Positions 24,053 to 37,910 are shown, numbered from the stretch's first letter. The stretch: DNA of 64,000 bases from Epiperipatus broadwayi (GCA_028023455.1 JAQFVV010000064.1:839825-903824); one strand, 5' to 3'. Notes: generated by a model not told the origin, from the letters alone. Translations and numbers: made by a program.

Positions 24053-24226
24053 CCATATACCTTCCTTGAAACTTCAATTTTTTCCAGAATTTTCTTTGTT
24101 AATAGTTACATCCATTGTCAAACCTGTCTCAGTCTGTTCTGCCAAAAGTACATTTTCTGCTTCTATTTCTTAAGTTTGAATGTTTGCTTTAGCTCATGTA
24201 ATAAATGCAAAGTTTGTCAACCAAAA

Positions 24227-25490
24227 TAATAATAATAATAATTTAATTTATTTTATGAAATACACATTACATATATTACAACTATTTGAAAATTCAAAAC
24301 AAGATTAATCTTGTCTAAGGAACATATATGTAAAATTTAATAAATTAAAAATAAAATAAAATAAACAAACAAAGTCACAAGTAGCAAAAGGTAAGAAATA
24401 CAATTTAAAACATAAATAAATAAATAGAAATATACATAGATAATAAAATCATACATTGCACAATCACTGTCATAAATAATTTTTAAAAGATATATGAGAA
24501 ATATTTTTTCAAATTAATTGAACACTCATATATAAATGCATCAAACAGTTTATAACCAGAATATACATATTGACTTCTACTAGATTTTTTAAAAAAAACT
24601 TGGTAAAACTAACTGAAATCTATTAGAAAAATGATGATTGATAACAGAAACTCTAGAATGCAGAAAAAGTTCACTATCAAAAATGTCAAGAATGATTCTA
24701 TATTGATATAAATGAATCACATAAAAATACCATACTCTGCAAATATAGCTCAAAACACAACATCTACCAAAGATAATGAGAAAAATATAATTTTGTAAAA
24801 CACATTACCCCAAATAGAAATATTGCAGGATAAAATGCTCTGATAACAGGCAATATAAATAATAAGAAGAGTTGGCTGTAGAAAAAAATTAGCTAAATGA
24901 AAAATATATATAATTTAAACTACATAAATGTTGACAAAGATATGTAATATGATTTGTCCAGAAAAATCTGAAGTCAACATATATGCCTAAACAACAATAA
25001 TTATTTATTAAAGGAATATTCTAAGTATACATATTATTAAAATGCAAAATATATTTACAACAAATTTTAATCTTAAGAGAAAAAAAACTTGCTTATAAGA
25101 AAAAAAAAGCTTTTATTTTATCCCAAATTTACCAATAAAGAATTATATGCCAGTCATTTTCCAATCCAAATCAACATTTGCTATTTTTTGAGTCATCTAT
25201 AGAAAGAAAGCATTACAAAATAAAATAATATCAGCAAAATCAAAAATCTTAGATTCTAGCTTCAGTAAAAGTATATCATTGATAAAAATTGAAAATAATA
25301 GAAGACCAAGGACTTAACACTGGGAATTCTATTATTAATTATTATCACATTACTAGTATTTCCATAAATATAGGTTATTTGTTTTCTATATTTTAAATGA
25401 CTCTCTAATGAAAGACCAAGAAAACCATACAAATAACAATGTGCATTTAAAATATTATGATTAACAGAGTCAAATGCTTTAGATAAATCA
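24227..25490 (-). mobile_element. 5'-truncated LINE (RT fragment and 3' UTR)
   Basis: On the minus strand the fragment starts at 25490 with HLDLSKAFDSVNHNIL, the RT block that carries the first catalytic Asp. It continues through LYGFLGLSLES and IFINDILLL to a degraded active site (FDFADIILF). Below about 25200 it is AT-rich 3' UTR. It ends in AAATAAATTAAA and (TTA)n at 24227-24245, a 3' tail seen in Jockey-like LINEs. The 25490 boundary abuts another LINE fragment in the opposite orientation. Confidence 0.7.
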
Positions 25491-25491
25491 A

Positions 25492-26000
25492 GATGATGAT
25501 TAGTGCATTATTTCTGATTTTCATAAATGATCTAGGAAATATTAATACTGAAGGATCAATATATCAATATGCAGATGATACTGGTATTATTAGTGTAAAT
25601 AGCAATATTGATATTGCAATTAAAGAATATCAAGAAAATCTGAACAAAATTGTCTTTGGGTGCATTGAGAGAGGAATTTATATACATGAAGAAAAAACAA
25701 AATGTATGTTAATATGTTCACATGAAATATAATAATATTGATATACATCTGCATTCACATGAGTGTTTATATGACAATAATGTAATATGTAATGATAAGG
25801 CTATAAAAGCAGTACAAGTAAAAATAATTAAATATCTTGGAATGATGATAGATAAAAAAAAATATCCTGGAAAAATCATATAAACGTTCTAATTATTAAA
25901 TTTAAATATTCTATAACAATGTTCTATAAAATCAAAGATATGTTTCCTTTAAATATTCTTATTGTTATATATAAATCTCTGTGTGATGGGAAAATTAGAT
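25492..26000 (+). mobile_element. LINE reverse transcriptase fragment
   Basis: An open frame at 25493-25732 reads LFLIFINDLGNI and then YQYADDTGIISVNSN, the F.NDL and YADD blocks of a LINE RT with intact Asp pair. After a stop, IKYLGMMIDKKK and FPLNILIVIYKSL (the YLG and LY.SL blocks) follow in other frames. It begins head to head with the minus-strand LINE at 25490 and is replaced by Ty3/gypsy sequence at about 26000. Confidence 0.75.
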
Positions 26001-26730
26001 TGTGTGGACATTACCGCACACCGACAATGGTTAATAAATATCTGAATAAAGATGCGTATCCAGTATCCAGTACCAAATGTACGGAAAATATTGGCTATTT
26101 GTCGAAGGCAAAAATTTTTGCTAAATTAGACCTGAACTCTGCTTACCACAAGATCAAAGTTACAGATAACATGTCTAAAATTCACACTAACCACACCTTT
26201 TGTGTTATATAAATGCAACTGTTTGCCATTTGGAATTACCACATATTTTTCAGCTGAAGCTAAATATGATTTTACAAGGTTTTGAAGGGGTGATGCCATA
26301 TTATGATAATATCTTAATAATGGCAACATCTAGTGAAAATTTATGAGATAGAGTTTTAAAAATATGTGAGAGGTTGAATAGTGCAGAGGTAAAACTTAAA
26401 TTAGAAAATGTTTATGGGAAGCACAAGAATTACATTTTCTCAGTCATACTATTTCAGATAAAGGGAAGTGCCCATTGAATGACAAAGTGTAAGACTGAAA
26501 AATGTAAACAATTACAGACTTTTCTGGGTCTTATAGTTCCTAAAAATAAAGTGATGGTCACAACTCTGCTATATGAATTATTGTATAAAGGACAAAGATG
26601 GAGCTGGAATGAAGCACATGAGAAAGATTTCGAAGAGACTAAAGATTTATTGGTGTCAGATAAGCTGTTAGTACATTTTGATAGTGATCTAGATGTTAGA
26701 ATCACCACTGATGCAATAGAATGGGTATAG
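26000..26730 (+). pseudogene. Ty3/gypsy reverse transcriptase remnant
   Basis: IRLCGHYRTPTMVNKYL corresponds to the CGDYR.LN block, and FAKLDLNSAYHKIKV carries the first catalytic Asp. LPFGITTYF follows in another frame. GVMPYYDNILIMATS is the Y.DD box, with the second Asp replaced by Asn. Further downstream KCKQLQTFLGLI and RITTDAIEW mark the connection and the start of RNase H. At least four frame changes occur. The abrupt start shows that protease and gag are missing. Confidence 0.8.
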
Positions 26731-27160
26731 GGGCTGTTCTAGCTCATTCTATAGAAGGATGTGAGTGCCTTGTGACATGTGCATCCAGAACTTTGTCTAA
26801 GGCAGAAAAAATTACAGCCAGGTTAATAGAGAGGCGCTGGTGATCATTTTTGTGGTGAAGAAATTCCACTAATTCATATTTGGCCATAATTTCAAGATAA
26901 TAACAAATCATAAGCCATTGTTAGAAAATTTCAGAAGTGACCATACAACTTCAGAACATTTAAGCTCATGTATGTTAAGATGGCATAATGTATTGTCTGC
27001 ATACGATTTTATTTTAAAATACAAGAAGGAAAAAGAAATTACTCATGCAGATGCACTATCAAGATTACCAGATAATAATGAGCCAATAGAGAGTGAAATT
27101 GAAGTTAATTACATAGATAGTATGAAATCAGAGGTTGGACATAGTAACCTAGTACAATGA
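26700..27160 (+). pseudogene. Ty3/gypsy RNase H remnant
   Basis: It follows the RT without a gap. HNFKIITNHKPLLENF (the F...TDH..L block, with Asp changed to Asn) and MLRWHNVLSAYDFILKYK followed by HADALSRLPDN (the ...ADALSR block) are typical of the end of gypsy RNase H. The block before 26918 is broken by stops. Confidence 0.75.
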
Positions 27161-27241
27161 TGGACTAAGAAAGATAAAGGTTATCATTGTTTTACAACTT
27201 GGATTAAGAAAGGTTGGCCCAAATGTAAATCAAATAATTTA

Positions 27242-28190
27242 GTGATGGGGTTTTGGGTTAACAGTGAACATTTATCTAAATGTAGGAGATGTATAGTCAT
27301 GGAGGACAGAGTAGTGATACCTTTGGTAAGAAGACATAAGGTATTAAATTTATTCCATCAAGGGCATCTGGACATAGTGCATGCAAAAGCTTTGGCACAT
27401 AGTTATGTCTGGTGGTCACAAATAAATAATGACATTGAAAAATTCATTAAAAAGTGTTCACCTTGTCAGATGGAAAGCTCATTACCATTGCAGCAGTATC
27501 TATCCTGGCTTAAAGCATCTAAATCTTGGGAAGCTTTGCATATAGATCATGCAGGTTCATTGAGGGAAAACTAATGCTCATGGCAACAGATGCATTTTCG
27601 AAATAGAGTGCCACCTGGTGAAAAATACTAGTGCTCATGAAATTATAAACTGTTTAAGAACAATATTTTATAAACATGGTTTTCCTGAGGTAATAATATC
27701 AGATAATGGCATTGGTTTTGTAAGCGAAAAATTAAATCAATGTTTTACTAGTTGTGGGATCAGACATGTGTATACACCACCTTACCATCCTGATTTAAAT
27801 GGATTAGCCAAAAATGCCATAGGACAAGTAAAAAAGTGTATAAAGGATAATAAAATGTGGATATGCAACAAACTTTATGTGAATTTATGTTTAACCAGCA
27901 TCCAACTCCAACAACAGTGACCGGGAAATCACCTGCAGAATTATTATGTGGGCAGAAATTAAGAACTAGGTTAGTTGTGTCCCATTTCCCAAAACATTGT
28001 GTGTAAGGGAACAATATGAAATTCATTTGAAATAATTTGAATTAGTTTGGTAAGACACATACTTCATAAAATACGGATAAAAGGAACAATTGAGAAAGTG
28101 ATATCAAGACAAATATATCAAATTACCTGAGTTAATGGTCAAAATTATAGATGTCATGTAGATCACATACAGAAAAGAGAATAACTTATA
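27242..28190 (+). pseudogene. Ty3/gypsy integrase remnant
   Basis: An HHCC zinc module is present: HKVLNLFHQGHLDIVHAK followed by CSPCQ. The first catalytic Asp is in LHIDHAG (27540) and the second in IISDNGIGF (27690-27715). The expected Glu in NGLAENA is a Lys (NGLAKNAIG), which would inactivate strand transfer. TTVTGKSPAELL and YRCHVDHIQKRE (to about 28184) are the C-terminal blocks. Several frameshifts are present. No LTR was recognised downstream, so the element is incomplete at both ends. Confidence 0.8.
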
Positions 28191-28199
28191 TTTGTTTGA

Positions 28200-31100
28200 T
28201 ATCATTCTTATAATTAATTGTTTCTACAAATTACAAACTAAAATTACTTATAATTCCATATAACTATATTAAATTGTTCATTGTAAAACTTAAGATCAAA
28301 TTCAAAATATCATTTTTTGTTTTCAATATTATATATTTAAACACCAACCTATACTTCTTCATAATATATAAATTGTCAACTACTTTTATGATACATTTCA
28401 TTAAATCATTAAACATATCTATTGATTTTAATTATATAACAATATTTGATAAAACATAACTTTTAAAATAAACAATGACATAAATAACCAAATTGATCTA
28501 TCCTCCCTTATTGTAATAACAACTATATTAAAGTATAGGATTAATATATATACAAATTTATGTTGCAAACTCTTTTTTCTCTTTAAATATAAGTTTCTAA
28601 GCAAACAAACAAAAAACTTTAACTTTTACTGGCATTACAATGGTTGCACATCAATATTATTATCACTTTCATTTCAAACACTCCACTAGTTGCATGTTAA
28701 TATTACAATCATTTTTGTTCCACTTGTTCTCATCTGAAGATTATTACAATTATCAAAATTTACACATCATATTATTGACAATGTAGCAGTTGTTTTTTTA
28801 TTTTCTTTTAGTAGTTAAAGCTTATCTGCAACTTGCCTTATACATTTGATTTAAATATTCCTTGCACTAGTAATAAATGATTCAGCATTCAAATGATTCT
28901 CTACGTATTTTGGTTAATATTATTATCAAGAGAAAAAAAAACATTTTCCATTTTCATTTTAACAATACAATAATATTATCTTCCGCATACATTTATATTT
29001 CATAATGTACTAAGAATTATTTCATCTGTTATTCAACAATTTATTCTCCATGTCTATTTATTCTTTATTAAATATTTTCTGAGATGATTTTACTCTCTTA
29101 CACTTACCTTTTTTTTTAATTCCACATGATAAATAATGCTTTCATTCATGCTAGCAGACCACTGTTATTCCATACACATATAAATATAACCATCATTTAA
29201 CCTATATAATACTCAGTATAATTTTTAAATAATATTAAAATTAGTACTGCTCACTTTTAATCATTTCTTCAATTAAAATTTTATTCAAATATGCTTTAAG
29301 ATTTATCTTTGAATATGATATATACTTTTCCATTCACACCTAATTCTGTTATTATCTATTATTATTTTAGTTTTAGATAATTTTAAAAATGCATACATAT
29401 CTCTGTCAACAATAATTTGCCTTTTAGTTATCCCTTGGTGATAACTTGATCTTGTCAAATTATTTTCACTCATATGACACATGAATACTTCAACGAGTTT
29501 AGCAATTAAACCCAGTTTAAATAGAGTACTCCCAAAGTTTTCCTTTATTGAGTTTCTTCCTTGATCACAACTTGGGATACACATACAATTTTTCCTCTTC
29601 ATTTTATATTATTTTCTCCATATAACAATTTCAAAAAATTTTCCAAGCACCATTAATTGTTGAATTGCCCATTGAGATCAATTTACTTCACTGTTGCATT
29701 TTAATGAATCTTTATAACCCATATCATTTAAATTATTACATAGATAAGATTCATTACTTCTTTTTTTTTTTAGAAAAATAATAATATTTAAGTCACTTTT
29801 TGCAAACTTTTAGGATAACAAAAAAAATTACTTGTTCCTCGATCTGTGATTTTTTTTTCCAATTTAGCATTCCCTCAATTTTTGTTAATGATTGTTTGTA
29901 GGCTGTTTATTGGTTGATTTTTCCCACTTCTTTGATTCTGTATTCAATGAGTTGTTAGCATTTAATCTATATTTCCAACAAATATTTTCAGTTTTAAAAT
30001 ATTGCTCAATAAGAATATTACCTTTTAGGAACTGAATAAAATACAATTTACTTTCTTGATTTAGATCATTTTGGTTTTATATTTATACAAATGAGCTTCG
30101 ATATTACTGTTATGATTTTACTCACAAAATTTGTAGAATAAATCTTAGTTATTTATTTTTAAACATAATTGAAGATTTAATTAGAAATAATAATTGCTTT
30201 TATATTATTAGATGTGCACAGACAATAATTATCTATCTATATAATGCATTTTTGTTTAGAAGATTAGATTTAAATTTTAGTATAATTTTAAATATTATCA
30301 ACTGTCTACTTATTTGTAACTCTAACAAATTTATTGTTTATCATTTTATCTTTTATGTACATTTGTAACCAACTATTTTTCCCAGCATTTATATTCTTTA
30401 TATGACTTCAAATTGACTAAACCTAAGTTCAAAACCTATGGTAACTAAAATAACAGTTATTTTTCCTATCTTAATAAGTACCTACTTTTTTGATTTAATA
30501 AAATTTAAAATTATAAACCTCAAAATTTTATTCCCAATTTGTTTTATGGTGGGATGTATCAATAAAAAGGGCACAATATATATATATTTCACCAGTCACT
30601 TTTTTATTCCTTCTGAATACCAACGATGCCACCAGATCACTGAGTACCTGAAAAATATTATTTACACTTATCAGAAGTTAATGATGATGATGATGATTGA
30701 CACTGATTAACCAAGAAATAAAACTAGGACAAATGTTAGCAAATATGATTGAAAAACATTGACTGTTTATTAATATTACATATAACAATTTCAGATACAA
30801 AGATATATACAAGATGGCTGTAGATTTTAGCAAATTTTTATCAAGAAATGTACTAGAAAAGAAAATATTAAATGCTCAGGGAACAAAATTGATTTTCTCA
30901 TCAAGTTTCTTAAAGGAAGGGAATAAATTTCCTTCAGCTGAAGATTTAACAAACTGATTCTGGCTTTACCATAAAAATTTTCAACAATGAAATAATCTTG
31001 CAAAAAAAATGCAATGAAACAGTTTAGGTGAGCATTCTCTAGTACACTGAAACTAGAAACATCATTTGTCTGCAGAACAGCTCATGGCTAACCATGTTTA

Positions 31101-32750
31101 CGATTACCAAGGTTGATTTCAATGCAAGAAGGGCAAATAGGATAAGTGAATATACAACAAAGTATGTATTTTAATGTGGGAAAAGACACAATTTTTTGAT
31201 TTCAGGAAAACAGAAATATTTGGAAATATTCCATGTAGGTAATTTAAAGTGTGAGAAAATAAAATCTCTAATTTAAGGAAAACAGAAATATTCAACTAGT
31301 GAATCATCAACCAAACAATTGGCCATAAACTAAGCTACTATAAATTAATTAAAGGTGTCTCAAAAGGAGACAGGTAAGAAATAAGAAAATTATTTATACC
31401 TGCTCAAGTGTTTATTCAGAATGTAAAATATACAAATAAGTCTAAATAAGTTAAGTAAAGAAACTCTTGATACACACTCCTACACATAAAAACACAAATA
31501 TATAACATTAATACTAAAATATACTAAAATTAATACTAAAATATACTGCACAGATCAAAATAAAATAATATATACAATAATAATAAGATGTGACACATTA
31601 TATCACAGATTTACTTTATATTGAGTGGAGAATCTAATTAGAGATTTATGCCCTGGCAAGAATATAAAATAAGTTACCTTATGGTCCAGGTAAGTCCAGT
31701 AAATATTCAAAGTTGTGTGCAGATCTTCAAATGCTTTTCTCTTGTAATGCTCATGAGTGTGGAGACATACTTGGGAATCAGTTTTAGTTTAGGCTTTTAA
31801 GGCATAATTGGAAAGAACAGCTCAAAGATCAGGATCATTCTCAGGTTGGTTTAGCATGGCATTCTAGAGGTTTGAATACACATGGTGTGCAACTCAATTA
31901 TCTGGAAGATAAACACCATTAATTCAATATAGGTTATTCTGAGAGTTCTATCGAATATCTAATTGACAGGTAAATAATCTCCTGATGGCACATCCAAACA
32001 GTGAACAACAATGTATTAAAATCTATGGCAAGTTTTCTGATTAAAGAAGAATCCCTTCAGACTAATAGAAAATTGATATTCATAAATTAGTCAAATAAAA
32101 TGAGCTGTGTTGTTACTTTTCTTAAGAAAATTCATCTAGGTCAAGTTAACAATAATAAGAATGTGAAGAATAATAAGTCCTAAATTTCTGCATTATTTAT
32201 ATGCCACTTTATCTCATGCATCATCTCCTTTTTTTTTTAATTAATTAGAAGCATTGGCTCTGGGACAATCCCTAGCTCATGCTCAATCTTAATTAAAATA
32301 TCTCACCAGGGTTCTTAACTTATTTTTAAATTAATTAGTACAAAATTAAATCTCTGCACCTGTCAAAATAACTTAAAATAGGTTATAATTTAAATAAAAG
32401 AAACAGGAATGCTATTAAAACTTTCCAAAATTAAAAGCTTTCTCAAAAAGGATTAACTTTTAAATTAGAATGTTTTTACAATTTGATAAAAAAGAAAATA
32501 GGTATCAAAAAAAACTTATTTTTAAACTGAAAAGTAAAATTAAAGAATTTTAAACTATAGCTGTATATGTGTGCTATAGAATATAAAACTTTCAAATAGT
32601 TTTCCAAAAATAAAAATTAATATTAATAAAAATGAATAAATAAAAAATCCAGAAAGAAAAACAAATAAGTATATGTGCTGAAATATACTCAGGTTACATA
32701 AAAAAAAATAGCATCAACTTTAAAATTAACTGTAAATGTCATGATAGAAT
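28200..32750. other. Long AT-rich intronic stretch, largely unassigned
   Basis: No intact coding sequence. A less AT-rich block lies at about 31650-32060 (with GGTCCAGGTAAGTCCAG and similar), and another at 30800-31100. Both lack recognisable protein motifs and could be old transposon pieces. Short poly-T and ATG-repeat tracts (30680-30700) occur. Confidence 0.45.
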
Positions 32751-32760
32751 TTTTTATACA

Positions 32761-32870
32761 TACAAACCATTATACAATTACAAATATCATTTTACGGTTT
32801 GCTATTATTGAGATATAGAACTTTAAACAGAGGGCGTTACTGGATATTTGTAATTGTATAATGGTTTGTA
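32761..32870. mobile_element. 110-bp MITE with perfect 28-bp terminal inverted repeats
   Basis: The left TIR (32761-32788, starting TACAAACCATTATACAATTA) and right TIR (32843-32870) are exact reverse complements over 28 bp. The outermost TA may be part of a TA target duplication. The interior contains GAGATATAGAACTTTAAACA and GGGCGTTACTG. A second, partial copy is at 61517-61590. No coding capacity. Confidence 0.85.
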
Positions 32871-32915
32871 TATTTTCTATAATTATTTCAGTTAGTGTTA
32901 ACAGTAACTTACTTT

Positions 32916-32940
32916 TCATATATATATATATATATATATA
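32916..32940. repeat. (TA)n microsatellite
   Basis: About 12 TA units just after the MITE. Confidence 0.85.
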
Positions 32941-34985
32941 AATGAGTTTGTCTGATATCTCTATAAATAGTTCAATAGCTATGATGTTAAAAAGTATAGC
33001 TTTGAAGCTGTTAATTGTTTGGATTGTGTATATATATTGTAACAGGATGTCAGTTTTCATCAGAAAGAGGGTGCACATCTCACTACAATCAGACTTAGAG
33101 TCTTTGGGTAAAATTCTGGAGATGAAATGATGAAATTCTAAGTCCATGATTACATATATCTTTACTATGCTATCTCAATAATTATTAGATAAATTAAGAT
33201 GTAATTTAGACTAGTTCATCCACCTCTCATTCCCCTTTCAGTCACCATTATCCCACGATATTCAAACTCATGGAGAATTCGCAATTGGCTCTATTCAGGG
33301 ATGGATTTAATTAAGACATTTACTATTATGCCTTTATATAAGCAGTTATTAATAATTAGTCTGTTTATTTATTAATATGAATGTAATATAATAATGATTA
33401 AGGAGAGAGATCAAATTACTCAATAATGTTTAATAACAATTAAAATGTATTATAACAACATAAATAAAATAATAATGAAAAATAAGGATAAACTATTATC
33501 ATTTTGAAAGATTAATAATTGATATCTCCATTCCACATCCCATGATAAATGTTCATACCTTGAGAATCTTTTCTAAAGAAAAGATTATAATTCAAACTAA
33601 CAGATATGCAATATATAACAATAAACAAATTCAAAAGATTAATAATTTAAATGACTTATTAACACATTTATAGTCATTTTCATTTGTAATAGAAATAAAT
33701 ATATAATTGTATTTACTATATTAATTAGTAAGAATAATAACTTTGTTTAACTAATATCTGTTTAATAATAATCAAAATTTTACTTCATTTAATCTAGATG
33801 AGTTCTGTCAAACTTTTAAATAGATTTATAAAATTTAATTTTATTTAATATTATATATATATATAGTTTAATAATTTACATTCATAAAATTAAATTTGGA
33901 TGCTCCCATTTCTATAAAGATAAGGTACCAACTTTGAAAATGAAAATCAATAAAAAATAAACATATTAAAATAATGTGAATAATAAAATAAAATATATAA
34001 ATAGATAAATAAAAACTTATTTTCCTGAGCTAAGTAAAAATGATTCTTTAATTCTGTATTTTATAATCGTGGTAGAGATCTCCTGAAGTAGTGTATTTAT
34101 CCATTGGTTTTGCAATTATATATTTATTCCAAATTGATAGATTATTAGCATTATCCAATGGTTTTGTTAAAATAATATATAATACATCCTTCAAAGACTG
34201 ATGTTCTTAAGCTCCATTTTTTCAGTTAGATGTTCTACACGATTAATATTCTAAATTAGCATGAAAATTGGTTTTGAAACCTTTATGATATAACATTGTT
34301 CTACCCCCTGCACATTATAAGATGCCTTTAAATATATAAAATTATTTTAAAGATATTTTTGTGTGTAGAAATCAATGTAAGAAAATGAAATTACTAAAAA
34401 TTCAAATAGATGTTCTTTTTTTATATAATACTATCCTTTTTAAAATTTAAAAGAAAAAAAAAATATTTCTCCTATAACTATTCCAATCCTTAGGCTTTAA
34501 TTTCTGTATAAATGAATCAATATTATAATTTGAATAAGTGAAACCTTTTCTGATTTAGTAGAAAATTGATTCTAATATAGAATAGTAATATCCGTTAAAA
34601 AAAATAGTTGTTGAAAAGAAATCATTTTGTTTTCGTCCTCTTCTTTATATAAAAATCAGAATGAATTGTTAATATTGCATGTTTTATTTTCAATGCTTGA
34701 TTTATTTGCTCATTGTTATAAATAATCATTAAGATAAAATATATATATAAAATGGGTTTTTTTTTTCAATTTCAAATTTGGTGATTAATTATTTAAAAGT
34801 TTGACATTTAAGTGAGTATCGTTTCATTTTCTTTTTATCAAAACAAATCTCAATCATTTATTTATTTTTGTTAAGTATATATATATGCATTTTATAATAG
34901 TTAAATATATTTAATAAATGGTTTAGTTAGAGATAGTTATAAATGAGTGTATAAGTGTTGGGTTAACTGTAAGTTATCCTTACAA
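32941..34985. other. AT-rich intronic stretch
   Basis: No gene or clear repeat recognised. TA tracts occur near 33850-33865 and 34740-34750. Confidence 0.5.
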
Positions 34986-34989
34986 TATA

Positions 34990-35320
34990 TACATATAATA
35001 AAAATAATAAATATAACAATAATTAACTATTATAAAGTGTCTTTCAATCTGCAGAAGTACTTTTGATCAATTTCCTAACCTGCCTGAACTGCCATTAAAT
35101 TTAAAAGCAAAACAGAAGCAACCATCATCAATTCAAACCCCATGAATCTCAAATTTTAATGTTAGCAGCTTGCCTATTAATTATAGTCATTTTATTTCTA
35201 TTTATTAAAATTGCCTCCTTAATTTTTCTTTTATTATGGTTTTTCTCTTCATGAATAATCTTAACACTTCCAATATCAAACTTAATTAATTATAATTACG
35301 TTTATTATTTTTATTGTTAT
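34990..35320 (-). repeat. Inverted truncated 3' fragment of the old Penelope-like element
   Basis: Read on the minus strand, this matches 37780-38000 of the adjacent plus-strand element: the C-terminal coding end, then the GGCAGGTTA...TCTGCAGATTGAAAGAC tail. Penelope-like elements often carry such an inverted partial copy next to the full unit, so it supports this assignment. Confidence 0.7.
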
Positions 35321-35394
35321 TACAATAATTTTTTTAATTAACAGACATTTTATTTGCATTATAATTTTTTTATAATATAAGGGATTTAAGTGAC

Positions 35395-37910
35395 ATTAAG
35401 AAATGATGGATAATTAAGGAGTGGCAGAAGCAATGTAAAAAAGTTATTAAGCTTAAATGCAAACTTAATTTTTTTTTAAGGATTGTAAAGTTTTTCATGT
35501 ATTCTGAAGTATTATAAGTAAATTTGAACAGCTGTATAAATTTAATACCGAGATGTATGGATAAATTTAAATCACTAATTTTAAATGATATAGTTAAGAA
35601 ATGTAGAAAAGAGCTTTTTGATATTAGAAGATATTTGAACGCAATTGAACATTTAATAATTTCAAATGAATGTGTGCTTGGTAGAATATAAAATTGTTTG
35701 TGAAAATGGATTTAAATTATTTGAACTTAAATAAATCACATAATAAATTTGAAAAGAAAATTGATTTTTGATTTAATAAGCGATATACACAAGTTTATTA
35801 TGATATGAAGTTTATTAATTTATTAAATCAAAAGATACATATAATTCAGAAATGTTTTAGGTCAATGACTTAAATAAGTCAGCAGTACTTGGGATTCTAA
35901 TTTGGAGTTAATTGTAGCAGTTCAAAGTTCATTTCAAATGATTACTCATGATATTCATATTGTTGATGAAATTATCAAGAAAATTAATTGAAGTAAATTT
36001 AATATGATTCTATATGAAAATTTATGAGAACTGGCCATTTTGGAGATTAAACAAAGGCTGCAGAATGATAATATCATTTGTTTGGAAAAATATAAAGGGT
36101 TTCAGATGTGTTTAATGACAAAATGTCAGTATATTGAGAAAGTTAAAGTGCAAATGGATAAACTTCATTTCTTTTTGATTGAAAAATATAATATGGATTG
36201 TCACAGAATAAAATTTATTACCAGTATGTTAAAGAAAGCTGAAAATAAAGCCTTAAGCAATATGTATTATAAAATAGATCCTTCCTTTGCTATATGACAT
36301 CGTATTTTTGCAAAAATAAAGTTACAAAAAGAGGTTAATCCTTTGTGAATTATGGTTGATTTTGGTGGTTCATTTATTTATCAAACTTCTAAATATATAA
36401 GTAAACTGTTACAAGAGTTTTTCAGATTTGGGGAAAATACTATTGCCTCATCTTTTGACTTTATAAATAAAATTAAAAATATAGTGATTAATGAGAATGA
36501 TGTTATTGTTTTATTAAATGTGACAGAAATGTATGGTTCTATTGATACAGTGGATTACATAAAAATAATTGAACATGCATTAAAAGCTAAAAAAATTTGT
36601 AAATATGTCATTACATTTATTATTGATTCTTTAAAAAATTTTGATCATAAGGTGGATATTATAAAATGTCTAAATATTGGCCTATGGTTCTGTCTGACAC
36701 AAGTTTGCAATTTTGCTTTGTCTACATATGAGAGTAGTATTTTAAATATGTGTTCTTTTGAAGATATTAAAATTTACAAAAGGTATGTGGATGATGTTTT
36801 TGCTTGCAGAAATACCAATACTATAAATTTGCTTGGAGAGAAGTTAAATAATTTGAATGGCTTAAAAGGGACTATTGAAAAGGAACAGGACAAAAGTATT
36901 AAGTATTTGAAAATCATAGATCAATTCATAGATCACATGACCCTATCTCTTAAGCTTGTAAGTTATAAACAGTGAGGATTGCCAATTCCTCTACAAGCTT
37001 TATGATAAATGCTTAGCCAGAGCCAGCACTTAAAATATCTCTGTAGGAACCCCTCCCCAACCCCTCCATGTTTTTGCCCCTGGGGAGGGGGGGGGGGGAG
37101 GTTGTGTTGGTCTGTAACATTATCATAAAGAATGTGGAAGGAAATATTTTATTTTTTTTTAATTTTTAAAATAAAAAAAATAAAATTAAATAAAATCAAA
37201 CCATTGCAAAAAATGAGATATATAAATTGTAAATCAAAAGTACCAATTATGGTTAAGATGGCAAGTCTTAAATCTTTGTTGTTTCATTAGGAAAAATTAT
37301 GTCATTACCAGAGTGTGATAAATTAAAAAAATATTGAGATATTTGCCAAGGAATTTTCTGACATTGGTTATAAGTTAGAACAGATTAACAATACATTATA
37401 TCAATTTTAAAAAAAGTTATAATGGTTTAAAGGGTTGAAGATTGATAGTAAAAATGGATATGTATTCCATATATTTCAAATATTCAAGTGAAATTTTTTA
37501 AGGATATATATAAGAATGTGTTTAATGTTTCATTTTGTGTTACAAATAATGTTAATAATTTAGTGAATAATTCTAAGTGTCATACCTGTCAAGCAGAAAA
37601 GTAATGTTGTGTATCAATTTTTTATGGATGTATGTTATCATATATAGATGAATCAAGATACAGTATTGACAAAAGATTAGAGAAGCATAAACTGTTATGC
37701 AAACATGTAAAATGTACCAATAACAATGATTTCATGACTGCTTCAGTTTTCTTGGATCATGAAAAAACGTAAATATAAATTTAAGTTTGATATTGAAAGT
37801 GTTAAGATTTTTCATGAAGAGAAAAACCATAATAAAAGAAAAATTAAGGAAGCAATTTTAATAAATAGAAATAAATAATAAATAAGCAAACTGCTAACAT
37901 CAAAATTCAG
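35395..37910 (+). pseudogene. Old Penelope-like element (RT plus GIY-YIG), interrupted
   Basis: The decayed coding sequence follows the same order as the younger copy at 39861-42222. The N-terminal region is at 35400-35960. ORFs at 36040-36297 and 36352-36975 hold the RT: motif A reads NVTEMYGSID with the catalytic Asp replaced by Asn, and motif C reads YKRYVDDVF, intact. At about 36913 the frame stops in KYLKI, and homology resumes near 37255 with LKSLLFH. The gap is filled by fold-back repeat sequence. The GIY-YIG part is recognisable but broken at 37600-37880 (YIDESRYSIDKRLEKH). Direct repeats flank it at about 35300-35390 and 38040-38110. Confidence 0.8.
36913..37250. mobile_element. Fold-back-type insertion in the old Penelope-like element
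   Basis: It starts CATAGATCACATGACCC and continues through AAGCTTGTAAGTTATAAACA and TTTATGATAAATGCTTAGCC, matching the arm of the hairpin at 4438-4609. A G-run lies at about 37085-37100. It replaces about 35 codons of the RT-to-linker region, so it inserted after the Penelope copy. Confidence 0.65.

Noticed and set aside
24227-26000. Twin-priming inversion of a single LINE
   Set aside because: Both head-to-head pieces cover the same RT region and differ in sequence, so they are two elements and not one inverted insertion.
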